Numbered from the stretch's first letter, positions 53,119 to 62,765 are shown. The stretch: DNA of 64,000 nucleotides from Chryseobacterium sp. (GCF_008831505.1 NZ_CP044507.1:1054001-1118000), one strand, 5' to 3'. The notes: a model not told the origin generated them from the letters alone. A program made the numbers and translations.

Positions 53119-55323
53119 ATGAATTTTATTGACTGCCACCAAGAAATGATCCACATTTCAGGTCATGTACAGGATTTCGGTTACCTGCTCGGTCTGGAAG
53201 CAGATACCAAAGGAATCAAATTTTACAGTCAGAATTTAACTCAGCTCTTTCCTATAGATGAGGCTGTGTTTGGTAAAACACTTGAGCAGAAACAGGAAGT
53301 TTTTGAACCATTGCTTTCTTCACCTGTGCTTTCATCGCTGGACATCGCTGGAATGACTGATACAGATGTCCTTTTGGATAAATTTGAGGTTGCGGGTGCT
53401 CATTATCATCTTACCATTTACCGCTACAATGGCGTGGTATATCTGGAGATGGAGCCCATAATCGAGTTTTTTAAACAGAGGAGTTTTGTTTCCAAAAAAT
53501 ACGAACGCATTCATAATGCCGTTGATTCCGCCGGAATTTGGCGCGAATTGCTGTCATCTGTGTCAGAAGCCATAGATTACGACCGTGTGATGATTTACCG
53601 CTTCCTGGAAGACGGCAGCGGGAAAGTTATTGCCGAGAAAATAAAGGACGGTGTTGAGAGTTTCATGCACCTGCATTATCCGGAATCAGACATTCCACGC
53701 CAGGCAAGGGAACTTTATCTGAAGAAAAGAAAGCGTATTTTCAGTGATGTCTATTCGGAGCCGGTGCCCATCATCAGTAAGGATCCGGAACCGATAGATC
53801 TTACCTATTCTTCAGTGCGCGCCATGTCGCCTGTACATGGGCAATACCTGAAAAATACAGGTGTGGCCTCCAGCTTCAGCACTTCAATCATTATCAATAA
53901 CAAGTTATGGGGCATGGTTACCTGCCAGAATTTGGAGCCCAAGCATATAGATCTGGTAAACAGGATACGTGCAGAAGTTTTCACCGTGATGGCAGCAAAT
54001 GCGTATACTTCTTATAAATCTGCGCAGATGCTGTCGGACAGCATAGAGCTGGAAAACAAGATCGGCAGCCTTAAAAGCAGGCTGATGGCTTGTGACAGTC
54101 TGGAGGATTCGCTCTTCAGCAATATAGATGAAATGCGGAGGTATCCCGATGCGGATGGTCTGGCAGTTATTGTACACGACCATATCCGAACTTCCGGTGA
54201 AGTCCCGTCAGACAGGGATATTTTGCAGATCGTAAAATATGCGCGCGAAAATCCATTGAAAAACTTTTATTCCACCAACGATTTTTCCGATTCGGAACAG
54301 GGAAATCTCGGTAATCTGGAGAATGCGGCCGGTGTGATGTTCGGGTTTACGGATGACAAGCGTAATGAGCTTCTTATCTGGTTCCGCAAAGAAATCGATA
54401 CCCAAATCCTTTGGGCAGGTAATCCGTCCAAACAGATGGAAACGGTAGTGAAAGACGGCATAGAGCAAATGGTTATATCGCCACGAAAGTCATTCGCCAC
54501 TTATATTCAGGATATAAAAGGTAAATCCCGCCCCTGGAAGAACAAAGATGTGTTTGCGGCCAAAAAAGTGGTTGCCACAATCCTGGAAACAACTTATTCG
54601 CAATTCAGACGTGTACAGGAACTTAACCGCGAACTGAAGAATCTGAATGAAGAACTGGATAGTTTTTCATACACGATCTCTCACGACCTGGGCACCCCGC
54701 TTACTGTTATGAAGTTGAATGCACAGCTTCTGGAAAAGTCGCATGGTAAGAACCCCGATGTGAAGAAACGTGTCACCAGTATACTGGATGAAATTATGGG
54801 AATGGAACTTATGATGAGGGGAGTTCTGGACCTGAGCCGGGCAAAGTCTGCACAGATAGCCGTAGAGGAAGTGGAAACTCGCTCACTGATAGAAAAGATA
54901 TGTTATGACGTGAAGCTTACGCTGAATTGCCCTGAAACTGAGATTACAGTCCATGAATGTCCAACTGTTATGGCTGATAAGATTATGCTGATCCAGGTAT
55001 TTCTGAATATCATAGGAAATGCAGTGAAATATTCCAGTAAAACAGATAAGCCCCGGGTCCTGATTAACGGCAAGGTGGTGGACGACACGGTAGTGTATAC
55101 GGTGAAGGATAATGGCATCGGAATCGCCGAAGAGGATCAAGAGCATATGTTCAGAATTTTCCACCGTATGAGTAATTCCAAAGGATTTCACGGTAATGGA
55201 GTAGGACTCTCCATCGTTTATCGCATTATGAGCAGGTTAGGAGGGTTGATCACTTTCGACAGTGTGGAAAATGAGGGAACCTCTTTCCACCTTACCTTTT
55301 TAAAACCACCGGGAAAAGCATGA
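53119..55323 (+). CDS. bphP: Bacteriophytochrome histidine kinase
   Basis: The 734-aa photoreceptor has the order PAS-GAF-PHY-HisKA-HATPase. Cys6 in IDCHQEMIHISGHVQ is the biliverdin-attachment site. The GAF domain shows PESDIPRQARELY (PASDIP-like) and the conserved His in VRAMSPVHGQYLKNTGV. The PHY tongue carries PRKSF. The kinase core has SYTISHDLGTPLTVMK (phosphorylated His) and the ATP site DNGIGIAEED ... HGNGVGLSIVY. It senses red/far-red light. No receiver domain or regulator gene is next to it, so the output is unknown. It overlaps the heme oxygenase gene by 4 bp (ATGA). Confidence 0.93.
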   Translation: MNFIDCHQEMIHISGHVQDFGYLLGLEADTKGIKFYSQNLTQLFPIDEAVFGKTLEQKQEVFEPLLSSPVLSSLDIAGMTDTDVLLDKFEVAGAHYHLTIYRYNGVVYLEMEPIIEFFKQRSFVSKKYERIHNAVDSAGIWRELLSSVSEAIDYDRVMIYRFLEDGSGKVIAEKIKDGVESFMHLHYPESDIPRQARELYLKKRKRIFSDVYSEPVPIISKDPEPIDLTYSSVRAMSPVHGQYLKNTGVASSFSTSIIINNKLWGMVTCQNLEPKHIDLVNRIRAEVFTVMAANAYTSYKSAQMLSDSIELENKIGSLKSRLMACDSLEDSLFSNIDEMRRYPDADGLAVIVHDHIRTSGEVPSDRDILQIVKYARENPLKNFYSTNDFSDSEQGNLGNLENAAGVMFGFTDDKRNELLIWFRKEIDTQILWAGNPSKQMETVVKDGIEQMVISPRKSFATYIQDIKGKSRPWKNKDVFAAKKVVATILETTYSQFRRVQELNRELKNLNEELDSFSYTISHDLGTPLTVMKLNAQLLEKSHGKNPDVKKRVTSILDEIMGMELMMRGVLDLSRAKSAQIAVEEVETRSLIEKICYDVKLTLNCPETEITVHECPTVMADKIMLIQVFLNIIGNAVKYSSKTDKPRVLINGKVVDDTVVYTVKDNGIGIAEEDQEHMFRIFHRMSNSKGFHGNGVGLSIVYRIMSRLGGLITFDSVENEGTSFHLTFLKPPGKA

Positions 55324-55871
55324 TAGCAGATATCTTAAAGCATCAAACCAAGGAGCTTCATGACAGTGTGGAGCTGAAATTCAACTCCTCTAAAATCTTT
55401 CAGGATGATTACACATCGGACGATTACAGGAAGCTGCTTACTTTCAATTATATTTTTCTAAAAACTTTTGAGCAACCAGTTTTCCGCTTACTTTCTGAGA
55501 AATATGGCGACATGCTGATGCTCCGGCACCGGCGAAAACTGCACCTTTTTGATCTGGAAAGGGAAGACGTGATTTCTTCAGGCGACGACATCCATGAAAT
55601 TGAGGTCAATTGTGAAGCGGAAGCATTGGGAATTCTTTACGTGATGGAAGGTTCCACGCTCGGTGGTACGATGATCGCTAAGAAACTGGAAGGGAATCCG
55701 CATTTTTCAGACAAAACCTTCCCGTACTTTCGCTGCTACGGCGAACGTACAGGCTCTATGTGGAAAAACTTTAGATTTGTTTTAAATGATGTTGTTCGCG
55801 AAGAGGAACATGACCAGGTTCTGATAGGTGCAGAGAAAGCATACCATTTCCTGCTTGGACTGCCGGATTAA
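55320..55871 (+). CDS. bphO: Biliverdin-producing heme oxygenase (BphO)
   Basis: The 183-aa enzyme has the proximal His in HQTKELHDSVELKF near residue 14 and the distal helix with Gly pair in LYVMEGSTLGGTMIAKKL near residue 110. It cleaves heme to biliverdin, the chromophore of the overlapping bacteriophytochrome, iron and CO. The ATGA overlap points to translational coupling, so chromophore and apoprotein are made together. Confidence 0.9.
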   Translation: MIADILKHQTKELHDSVELKFNSSKIFQDDYTSDDYRKLLTFNYIFLKTFEQPVFRLLSEKYGDMLMLRHRRKLHLFDLEREDVISSGDDIHEIEVNCEAEALGILYVMEGSTLGGTMIAKKLEGNPHFSDKTFPYFRCYGERTGSMWKNFRFVLNDVVREEEHDQVLIGAEKAYHFLLGLPD

Positions 55872-55913
55872 TTCCGGATGGTTTCATTTTTGCTGAAATC
55901 ATCTGAAAAAACT

Positions 55914-56954
55914 ATGGCAAAGGAACTTTACTATTCGCCGGAAATGGACCGGCTCACACCTAAGGAGCAGGAATTACTGGATAAGGATGTCAAGCTCACT
56001 AAAAGAGCAGTCCTTCTGTCAGCAAAAGTGAACGGCAAAAGATATGCTACACGTAATGCGCATGCCAAGGCTTTCGGTTACGTACGCGGCAAATTTATTC
56101 CCGTAAAGAATAATGCGGGCGACATTTCCGAGCTGCTGCAGGGAAATAATCTGGGAGTGATTATCCGCTACTCCCATCCAAATTTCTTTACTCTCAAAAA
56201 TGGCCCCGAATATCCTTTATATGGGTGTTCGGTGAAAATATACAATAAAAGGTTACCTGTCAGTGCCAGGTTTCCTCTTGTAAACCTTCCTGTATTTATC
56301 ACGAATTCGGTTTCTAAATTCCTTAATATCCATATTAACGCCAACAGGTTCTTTATATCGCGCGGTAAGATATATGGGCTTTCCTTTTTAAAGATTCCCG
56401 GACTTGTCCTGGCAGGATTGTCTCTGTTTTGGGACAGGCAAGTACTGTCGATTCTGAGAAATACACTGCGGGTACTGGATATTGAGAAAAGATTTATCGC
56501 TACGTATGCCTACCACTCGGTGGGCTGCTACAGGCTGGGGGATAAGGTGGTGAAAATAAGGCTGAAACCCACAAAACATAAAAATACACCTGAAGAACCA
56601 CTGATGGACCAAACCCAAAAACTGTTTGAATATTTTTCTGCGGAAGAGCTTAGCCTCGATTTTCAGGTGCAGGTTGGTACCACTGAAAGGAAAACCCCCG
56701 TTAACAATTTATTGAAGATTTGGTCCGAAAGATCCACTAAATTTGTCACAGTTGGACGTATTATCCTTCCAAAACAGGATATAAGTGAGTACAGGACAAT
56801 GGCCTACGAAAACCTGTCATTTAACCCTTTTGAAAATGCAGATGAGCTCAAACCCGTAGGCAGGATGCAGAAAGTCCGTCAGAAGATTTATAATGCAAGC
56901 ATTGCTGCGCGCCAGCATTATAACCAAACTGCCAATGTCAAAAATAAAAAATAA
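55914..56954 (+). CDS. Catalase-family (minimal catalase-like) heme protein
   Basis: The 346-aa protein has the distal-His motif RNAHAKAFGYVRGKF near residue 48, equivalent to the R-x2-HAKG of catalases. The C-terminal FNPFENADELKPVGRMQKVRQKIY block is typical of small catalase-like proteins. Family members degrade peroxide or act as peroxidases. Start ATG 55914 (MAKELYYSPEMDRLT) is favoured over one 12 codons upstream. It overlaps the glycosylase gene by 1 bp. A membrane-like hydrophobic stretch (LVLAGLSLFWD) is present. Confidence 0.7.
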   Translation: MAKELYYSPEMDRLTPKEQELLDKDVKLTKRAVLLSAKVNGKRYATRNAHAKAFGYVRGKFIPVKNNAGDISELLQGNNLGVIIRYSHPNFFTLKNGPEYPLYGCSVKIYNKRLPVSARFPLVNLPVFITNSVSKFLNIHINANRFFISRGKIYGLSFLKIPGLVLAGLSLFWDRQVLSILRNTLRVLDIEKRFIATYAYHSVGCYRLGDKVVKIRLKPTKHKNTPEEPLMDQTQKLFEYFSAEELSLDFQVQVGTTERKTPVNNLLKIWSERSTKFVTVGRIILPKQDISEYRTMAYENLSFNPFENADELKPVGRMQKVRQKIYNASIAARQHYNQTANVKNKK

Positions 56955-57682
56955 TGCCTGAAGGACCTACCATTTTAAACCTGAGGAATAAACTGAACCG
57001 TTTCCGCAAAAAAACTGTTACCGAAGCAGGCGGTTACGGCGATATGGATAAAACCGGTATTGAAGGTCAGCAGTTACTTGACATTGATTCCTACGGAAAG
57101 AACTTTATTTTTGTTTTCAGGGATTTCTTTGTAACCGTACATCTGGGTCTGTTTGGAAGCATGCTCATTAACAAGCGCAAGAAGTCTAATGCAAGTTTTT
57201 ACCTTCATTTTGATGATGCGCAGATTAATTTTTACATAGCGAATACTAAAAGAATAGAAGGAAAACCGCAGGATCACTTTAATTACCGGACAGATATCCT
57301 TAAGGATAATTATGACGGCGAATTGGTGCTGAGCACGGTTCAGGATAAATATAAAGAGAGAATGATCGGAGATGTGCTCATGGAACAGGAAATATTTGCC
57401 GGTGTGGGCAATATTATCCGGATTGAATCTTTGTACAGAGCCAAGATTCATCCTGCAAGCCTGGTGAAAGATATCCCGGAGAAAAAACTGGTTTTCCTTA
57501 TTGAGACGGTGGTTAATTACGCATTTGAGTTTTTGGAACAGTCCGATACGGTAAAGGAAAAAACCCTCATATATGGACGCAAAATTTGCCCCAAAGACAA
57601 GCGTGAACTTATTATTGAGGAAATGGGGAAGGTTAAGCGAAAAACATATGTTTGTCCCAAATGCCAGAAAATGTATTCATAA
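56954..57682 (+). CDS. Fpg/Nei-family DNA glycosylase with altered zinc finger
   Basis: The 242-aa enzyme starts PEGPTIL: Pro2 as nucleophile and Glu3 as catalytic acid are present. Lys near residue 53 (SYGKNFIF) and the H2TH segment (DVLMEQEIFAGVGNIIRIESLYRAKIHP) are also seen. The C-terminal zinc finger reads CPKDKREL ... YVCPKCQ, so one of the four cysteines is Asp. The family removes oxidised bases and nicks abasic sites. Finger function may be weakened or another ligand may substitute. Confidence 0.8.
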   Translation: MPEGPTILNLRNKLNRFRKKTVTEAGGYGDMDKTGIEGQQLLDIDSYGKNFIFVFRDFFVTVHLGLFGSMLINKRKKSNASFYLHFDDAQINFYIANTKRIEGKPQDHFNYRTDILKDNYDGELVLSTVQDKYKERMIGDVLMEQEIFAGVGNIIRIESLYRAKIHPASLVKDIPEKKLVFLIETVVNYAFEFLEQSDTVKEKTLIYGRKICPKDKRELIIEEMGKVKRKTYVCPKCQKMYS

Positions 57683-57683
57683 A

Positions 57684-57707
57684 AAATCCTGCCGACCGGC
57701 AGGATTT
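57684..57707 (-). terminator. Terminator of the cysE-cysK operon
   Basis: 10-bp stem AAATCCTGCC / GGCAGGATTT with the T-run on the minus strand. Confidence 0.75.
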
Positions 57708-57732
57708 GCTGTAAAATATTTTTAAATATCCT

Positions 57733-58665
57733 TTAATATTGGAATACAGACTCTTCAAAAAGTCCTTCTACGGACCAATATCTTTCGCCGGTATCATAAT
57801 TGAAGGTTAGAATTCTGGAACCCTCCGGAATTTCGCTGAGTTGCTTACTTATTGCCGCCAGCGATGACCCAGTTGAAATCCCAGCCAGTATACCTTCTTC
57901 GCGGGCCAGCCGTTTTGTAAATTCAAAAGCTTCCTCCTTTTCAACAGAAATTGTTCCGTCCAGGATGTCGGTATTCAGCACCGCCGGTACAAAACCGGCT
58001 CCAATTCCCTGAAGCGGATGGGGACCGGGTTTCCCGCCTGATATCACAGCTGAGTCCATAGGTTCCACCGCAAAACTTTTCAGGTTGGGGAACTTTTTCT
58101 TTAAAACAGCACTAACACCTGAAATATGACCGCCAGTGCCTACTCCCGTAATTAAGTAGTCGAATCCTTCCGGGAAATCTTCCAGGATTTCCCTGGCGGT
58201 AGTTGCTGCATGAATTTCCGGATTGGCATCATTTTCAAACTGTTGCGGTATCCAGACATTATCAAGTTCTACAGCCATTTCCGCAGCCTTCTTTACAGCG
58301 CCGGAAGTTCCCTGCTCGCGCGGTGTTAGTACGAACTTCGCACCATACGATGACATGAGTTTCCGCCGTTCCACACTCATGCTTTCAGGCATTACAAGCA
58401 CCAGTTGATAACCCTTCACCGCACAAACCATAGCCAGTCCCACTCCAGTATTTCCGGATGTAGGTTCTACAATGAGGGTGTCCTTTGTTATTTTACCTTC
58501 CCTCTCGGCTTTCTCAATCATCGCCAGAGCGATCCGGTCCTTTATGCTGCCGCCCGGATTCTGCTTTTCAAGCTTCATCCATATCTCGGCCCTGCTATCA
58601 AAAATAGTGTTAAGCTTTACTGTTGGAGTATTTCCAATGGCTTCCAGTACATTATTCAGTTTCAT
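57733..58665 (-). CDS. cysK: Cysteine synthase
   Basis: The 310-aa PLP enzyme makes cysteine from O-acetylserine and sulfide. The PLP Lys lies in [14 protein letters not shown] near residue 42. The substrate loop is [13 protein letters not shown] near residue 68 and the phosphate loop [11 protein letters not shown] near residue 174. It is the second gene of a pair with cysE. CysK and CysE usually form a complex. Confidence 0.94.
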   Translation of the reverse strand: MKLNNVLEAIGNTPTVKLNTIFDSRAEIWMKLEKQNPGGSIKDRIALAMIEKAEREGKITKDTLIVEPTSGNTGVGLAMVCAVKGYQLVLVMPESMSVERRKLMSSYGAKFVLTPREQGTSGAVKKAAEMAVELDNVWIPQQFENDANPEIHAATTAREILEDFPEGFDYLITGVGTGGHISGVSAVLKKKFPNLKSFAVEPMDSAVISGGKPGPHPLQGIGAGFVPAVLNTDILDGTISVEKEEAFEFTKRLAREEGILAGISTGSSLAAISKQLSEIPEGSRILTFNYDTGERYWSVEGLFEESVFQY

Positions 58666-58709
58666 ACTATAGCTGTTTTGTTAGATTAATTTAAATGTTT
58701 AGCTTCCTC

Positions 58710-59525
58710 TTAAATAATGAAATTGATGGGTTCATTTTCAGGTATCTTGTTGCGGACGGTTACAAGCCCTTTATGAAAAACTACCGAGTTGGGAGCTACG
58801 CTTTCAGTGATCCACACATTTCCGCCGATAAGCGAATCTCTTCCGATGACTGTTTGCCCACCAAGAATCGTGGCATTGGCATAAATAACTACATTATCCC
58901 CGATGCTGGGATGCCTTTTCCTGTTCTGAAGCTCTTTTGTTACAGAGAGCGCACCCAGTGTGACTCCCTGGTAGAGTTTTACATTGTCGCCAATTACAGT
59001 AGTTTCGCCAATTACGATTCCGGTGCCGTGATCTATGAAAAAATTTCTTCCAATGCGCGCACCCGGATGAATATCAATCCCTGTTTTACTGTGTGCATAT
59101 TCGGTCCAGATCCGTGGGATAAGCGGTACGCCGTTCTTCACCAGTTCATGTGCCAGACGGTACACAGCTATCGCAAAGAAACCGGGATAGGAAAATTTTA
59201 CTTCTTCCACACTCTGTGCAGCCGGGTCGTTTTCGTAAATGAAACGCGCATCATCCTCAAGAGCCTGGTAAACCTGAGGAAAAGTATCAAAGAAAAAACC
59301 GGTGTCATGGCTGTTTCTGCCGTTACTGGCTGAAACCAGGATTTCTTCAAACTGTATTTTGAAATTTTTGAGTCGTCTTTCTATTTCTGAAAGCTGTGCG
59401 CAACTGTTCTTTTCCAGATAGAAAATGAACCGGAACAGGCTGTCTATGAATTCTTCAGTCTTCTTTTTGTCAATATTGAATTTCCGCGCGGTATAACCGG
59501 TATGCAGCTGTTTTGCGAAACTCAT
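58710..59525 (-). CDS. cysE: Serine O-acetyltransferase
   Basis: The 271-aa enzyme transfers acetyl from acetyl-CoA to serine. The N-terminal half is helical. The C-terminal left-handed beta-helix repeats start at GTGIVIGETTVIGDNVKLYQGVTLGAL (catalytic His in the preceding FFIDHGTG) and continue to SIGDNVVIYANATILGGQ. It precedes cysK after a 44-bp gap. The -7 box lies just upstream. Confidence 0.92.
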   Translation of the reverse strand: MSFAKQLHTGYTARKFNIDKKKTEEFIDSLFRFIFYLEKNSCAQLSEIERRLKNFKIQFEEILVSASNGRNSHDTGFFFDTFPQVYQALEDDARFIYENDPAAQSVEEVKFSYPGFFAIAVYRLAHELVKNGVPLIPRIWTEYAHSKTGIDIHPGARIGRNFFIDHGTGIVIGETTVIGDNVKLYQGVTLGALSVTKELQNRKRHPSIGDNVVIYANATILGGQTVIGRDSLIGGNVWITESVAPNSVVFHKGLVTVRNKIPENEPINFII

Positions 59526-59545
59526 TGTCTTTATGGATTTTTATC

Positions 59546-59553
59546 CAAATGTA
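59546..59553 (-). promoter_or_regulatory. -7 box (TACATTTG) of cysE
   Basis: Minus-strand TAnnTTTG match 20 bp before the ATG. Confidence 0.5.
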
Positions 59554-59640
59554 CTGCAAGAATGTTTCCAAAGACCTTGATGCATGTTAAGTAAAGTCCA
59601 TCGGTGCATAAATAATTAAGTATAAAATAGTCGGGTAAAG

Positions 59641-59671
59641 TTGGTCACCGCAGGTGAATTTCATAAATTTG
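59641..59671 (+). promoter_or_regulatory. mdh promoter, TTG-N20-TAAATTTG
   Basis: TTG (59641-59643), 20-bp spacer, TAAATTTG (59664-59671), matching the flavobacterial consensus. The leader to the ATG is about 70 nt. Confidence 0.75.
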
Positions 59672-59743
59672 TAGCACTTTTAAGCAGCCGGTGTTCCGGT
59701 TATGTCTCACCATATGGATCAGATAAATTAACAAAAAAATATT

Positions 59744-60670
59744 ATGAAAGTAACCGTAGTAGGAGCAGGAGCAGTAGGCGCAAGTTGCGCGGAATATATT
59801 GCTATGAAAAATTTTGCTTCAGAAGTAGTTTTAGTAGACATTAAGGAAGGTTTTGCCGAAGGAAAGGCTATGGACCTTATGCAAACAGCCTCCCTCAATG
59901 GTTTTGATACCAAAGTAAGCGGAACTACAGGCGATTACAGCAAGACTGCCGGATCTACCGTAGCTGTGATCACTTCCGGAATCCCGAGAAAACCCGGAAT
60001 GACAAGGGAAGAACTTATCGGTATCAATGCAGGTATCGTGAAAGAAGTTACCGCTAATCTTGTGAAGCATTCTCCGGAAGTTATTATCATTGTCGTTTCC
60101 AATCCTATGGATACAATGACTTATCTGGTGCATAAAACATCAGGTCTTCCAAAAAATAAAATCATCGGTATGGGTGGAGCTTTGGATTCCGCGCGTTTCA
60201 AATATAGATTGGCTGAGGCGCTTGATTGCCCCATCTCTGACGTAGACGGAATGGTAATCGCTGCTCACAGCGACACGGGAATGCTTCCGTTAATGAGCAA
60301 GGCAACAAGAAATGGTGTTCCTGTTTCTGAATTCCTGGATGCCGACAAGCAGGCTTATGTTGAAGAAGAAACCAAAGTAGGTGGCGCTACACTAACCAAA
60401 CTCCTGGGAACATCTGCATGGTATGCACCGGGTGCTGCAGTTTCAGTACTTGTACAGTCAATCCTTTGCGACCAAAAAAAGATGATACCCTGTTCGCTGA
60501 TGCTGGACGGCGAATATGGTGAGTCCGATATCTGCCTTGGCGTTCCTGCAATAATCGGAAAGAACGGTGTTGAAAAAATTGTTGACATCTCCTTAACTGA
60601 AGAGGAAAAAGAAAAATTCGCTACAGCTGCTAAAGCCGTAAGAGAAGTAAACGGGGATTTGAAATTCTAA
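59744..60670 (+). CDS. mdh: Malate dehydrogenase
   Basis: The 308-aa LDH-like malate dehydrogenase of the TCA cycle has the Rossmann motif GAGAVGASCAEY and NAD-binding Asp (VLVDIKEG). Substrate arginines lie in PRKPGMTREE (near residues 81 and 87), Asn in VVSNPMDTM and Arg in LDSARFKYRL. The catalytic His is in AAHSDTGMLPL near residue 178. The usual GGHGD segment reads AAHSD, but His and Asp are kept. A terminator follows. Confidence 0.93.
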   Translation: MKVTVVGAGAVGASCAEYIAMKNFASEVVLVDIKEGFAEGKAMDLMQTASLNGFDTKVSGTTGDYSKTAGSTVAVITSGIPRKPGMTREELIGINAGIVKEVTANLVKHSPEVIIIVVSNPMDTMTYLVHKTSGLPKNKIIGMGGALDSARFKYRLAEALDCPISDVDGMVIAAHSDTGMLPLMSKATRNGVPVSEFLDADKQAYVEEETKVGGATLTKLLGTSAWYAPGAAVSVLVQSILCDQKKMIPCSLMLDGEYGESDICLGVPAIIGKNGVEKIVDISLTEEEKEKFATAAKAVREVNGDLKF

Positions 60671-60691
60671 TTAGCCGTACAAAAAAGATCT

Positions 60692-60724
60692 AAAGCCTTC
60701 CCGTATCTGGGGAAGGCTTTTTTA
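60692..60724 (+). terminator. Terminator of mdh
   Basis: 10-bp stem AAAGCCTTCC / GGAAGGCTTT with a T-run. Confidence 0.85.
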
Positions 60725-60737
60725 CTGAGAAAATGTT

Positions 60738-62387
60738 TCAACAGGGGCAGATATTGACCGTGACTTCCACCTGCGAGTTTCCCTCGTTGAAAAATAAGGT
60801 TTTCTCAAGAATTCCTTCCTGAATGAGTTCACGAATTGTTTTGTCGAAACTGTCAGTTTGCTTCCCGGACACACCTGTGAAACCGTCTCCGTTACTTCCT
60901 GCCGGATAAATTTTTATCCTGTATTGAAGATTGTCCACCACAAGGCTAACGGGTTTGCAGTTTAGTACCGACGAGGTATGATCCAAAGTCAATCCCGGTT
61001 TCAGGTTTATTGGAAGTTCAGTGCTGCCGTAACGGATGCGCGTGGTCGGAGGATTTAGTGATTCCAGATAGGAAGGCATTTCCTTACCATCTGCCAGCAT
61101 TACCCGGTTTTTGTCGTTGTAGATATAAATGCAAAGGCAGCCGGATAGCTGTTCATAAGACCGCACGGCGTCTTCGGAGGGAAGTAGGGTAATTGATTTT
61201 ATGGATACACGAATCTTCCGGGTTGTAAAACTATTCTTTTGTCTGATGAAAACCTCAGTCTTTAGGCATACCGGCTTTCCCTCCAGATCGGATATTCTCA
61301 AAGAGACAGGAATGAGCGGAAATTCCTGGAAGGATGCAGAAAAATATTCGTCCACTGTAGCTTTTGCTTTCTTGGCATCAGTTTCTATATAGGTCGGTTT
61401 TCCTGCGGCATGAACACGAAGTGAAATCTGTCTGAGGAGGTTGGAATCCTCAGGTTCTGCGGAAAGTCGGGAACAGAATTTTTCCCAGTTCAAAGTTCCG
61501 GTAGGGGTTATTCCGAATTTATCCAGTCTGATATGGGATTCAAAAATGATAAGAAGCTGACGTCCGTATTCCACCTCCTCAATAAAGAAGCAGTCGTCGC
61601 GTGCCCGTATTTTCTCCGCGAGAGAATCCACCGATGGATGACCGCTGATATTCACGTAATTCTGCCGGAAGGAGAACAGGTAAAAGTAGTTCGCCGCCGA
61701 TGCAGTCGAAAAAGTGCTATTTGCATCAGTTGCGTCCATAAAAAACAGCGAGGGTGCAGTCTTGAGTTTTAGGAAATCCTCAATTGTGCTTTCTGCACTT
61801 TGCAAATGTGTTTCCGGCACGTCATCCGGAAATTCAGACGAGTTGATCAGTTGGGAAATGGCAGCTGTTACCTCTTCGCGGAAGTTGTTGCCGTTTACCT
61901 GCACAATTTTGCTTTCTGTAATCTTGCCGCTGTTGCTGCGTCTTGCCCGTAAAGTGACTGTTTTATGCCCGGTAATTTCAGGTATTTCTATCCTTCCGTA
62001 TTCAAGCAGTTCATTTCCGGTGAACAGTGTGCCGGGAATGAGGTTTGCGCAGTCTGCAGGATCTGAAACGGCAACAGGGTTTTCCAGCTTTGTTCCGCCC
62101 ACCTCTTCCTCACTGTAAAAGATTTTCTCATTAAGGAATTTAATCTTTGATTTCAAAGAGTCGCTGGGCTGCAGAAACTGCGTTGTAAACTGCATACGGA
62201 TCTTGTTTCCGTTCCGCATGGGCAGAGTCCTTATTTTGGTGCAGCTGACTTTGCTTGCAGATTTGGCTTCTTTATTAGTTGTTGAAACACGTTTGCGTTC
62301 CTGCTTTATAGTTGTGTTTCGTTTCTGCGAAAGTTCCGGGTCTGCTTTGGTGCCGGCTTCTTCCGCGATTATGTTTTTTTTCGTCAT
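60738..62387 (-). CDS. Probable cholesterol-dependent-cytolysin-like (CDCL) pore-forming protein
   Basis: The 549-aa protein contains a CDC-type block. FYLFSFRQNYVNISGHP, DSLAEKIR and the conserved IEEVEYGRQLLIIFES (residues 236-284) match the Q-IFYTV...L..G...PP..VSNVAYGR..Y.K pattern of thiol-activated cytolysins. FPLIPVSLRISDLEGKPV (about 356-373) matches the later YPISYTSVFLKDN segment. The membrane-recognition undecapeptide (ECTGLAWEWWR) is absent, as in the CDC-like proteins of Elizabethkingia. There is no clear signal peptide and the first 45 residues are basic. Assignment rests on motif reading. Confidence 0.6.
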   Translation of the reverse strand: MTKKNIIAEEAGTKADPELSQKRNTTIKQERKRVSTTNKEAKSASKVSCTKIRTLPMRNGNKIRMQFTTQFLQPSDSLKSKIKFLNEKIFYSEEEVGGTKLENPVAVSDPADCANLIPGTLFTGNELLEYGRIEIPEITGHKTVTLRARRSNSGKITESKIVQVNGNNFREEVTAAISQLINSSEFPDDVPETHLQSAESTIEDFLKLKTAPSLFFMDATDANSTFSTASAANYFYLFSFRQNYVNISGHPSVDSLAEKIRARDDCFFIEEVEYGRQLLIIFESHIRLDKFGITPTGTLNWEKFCSRLSAEPEDSNLLRQISLRVHAAGKPTYIETDAKKAKATVDEYFSASFQEFPLIPVSLRISDLEGKPVCLKTEVFIRQKNSFTTRKIRVSIKSITLLPSEDAVRSYEQLSGCLCIYIYNDKNRVMLADGKEMPSYLESLNPPTTRIRYGSTELPINLKPGLTLDHTSSVLNCKPVSLVVDNLQYRIKIYPAGSNGDGFTGVSGKQTDSFDKTIRELIQEGILEKTLFFNEGNSQVEVTVNICPC

Positions 62388-62765
62388 TTTCTATTTTTTT
62401 TATTTTTTGATCCAAAACATAGCAGATGTTGCGCACACCAATCCTAAATTCCCACCAGTCAGGTTGTTTAATTGAGAGAAAAATATGCGTAATGAGGTTA
62501 AAAGTAAATAAAAATTACAGGGTAAAAGCCTGTAAATGGCGAAACTTTTACCTGAAACATTGAAATACTGTTTATATGTGATAATGATAATTAGGAGCTT
62601 TTTACTAGCAGATTTTTGGCCTTATCACCTTTTTTTGGGAGGTCTGAAACTGGCTTTTGTTCTCAACTAATTTTTAGGTGGATCCTTAACAATTTGTTAT
62701 CGCTTCATACAGAGTTTCCCGCTCCAACGTTCTTATCTTTGCAGCCTAATACAATTCAAAATTTC
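62388..62765. other. Intergenic region between CDC-like gene and pafA
   Basis: 378 bp without a gene. Visible are a 7-bp inverted repeat TTACAGG / CCTGTAA (62515-62535) and a pafA -7 box TATCTTTG at 62734-62741. Confidence 0.6.
62734..62741 (+). promoter_or_regulatory. -7 box (TATCTTTG) of pafA
   Basis: TAnnTTTG match 24 bp before the ATG. Confidence 0.55.
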
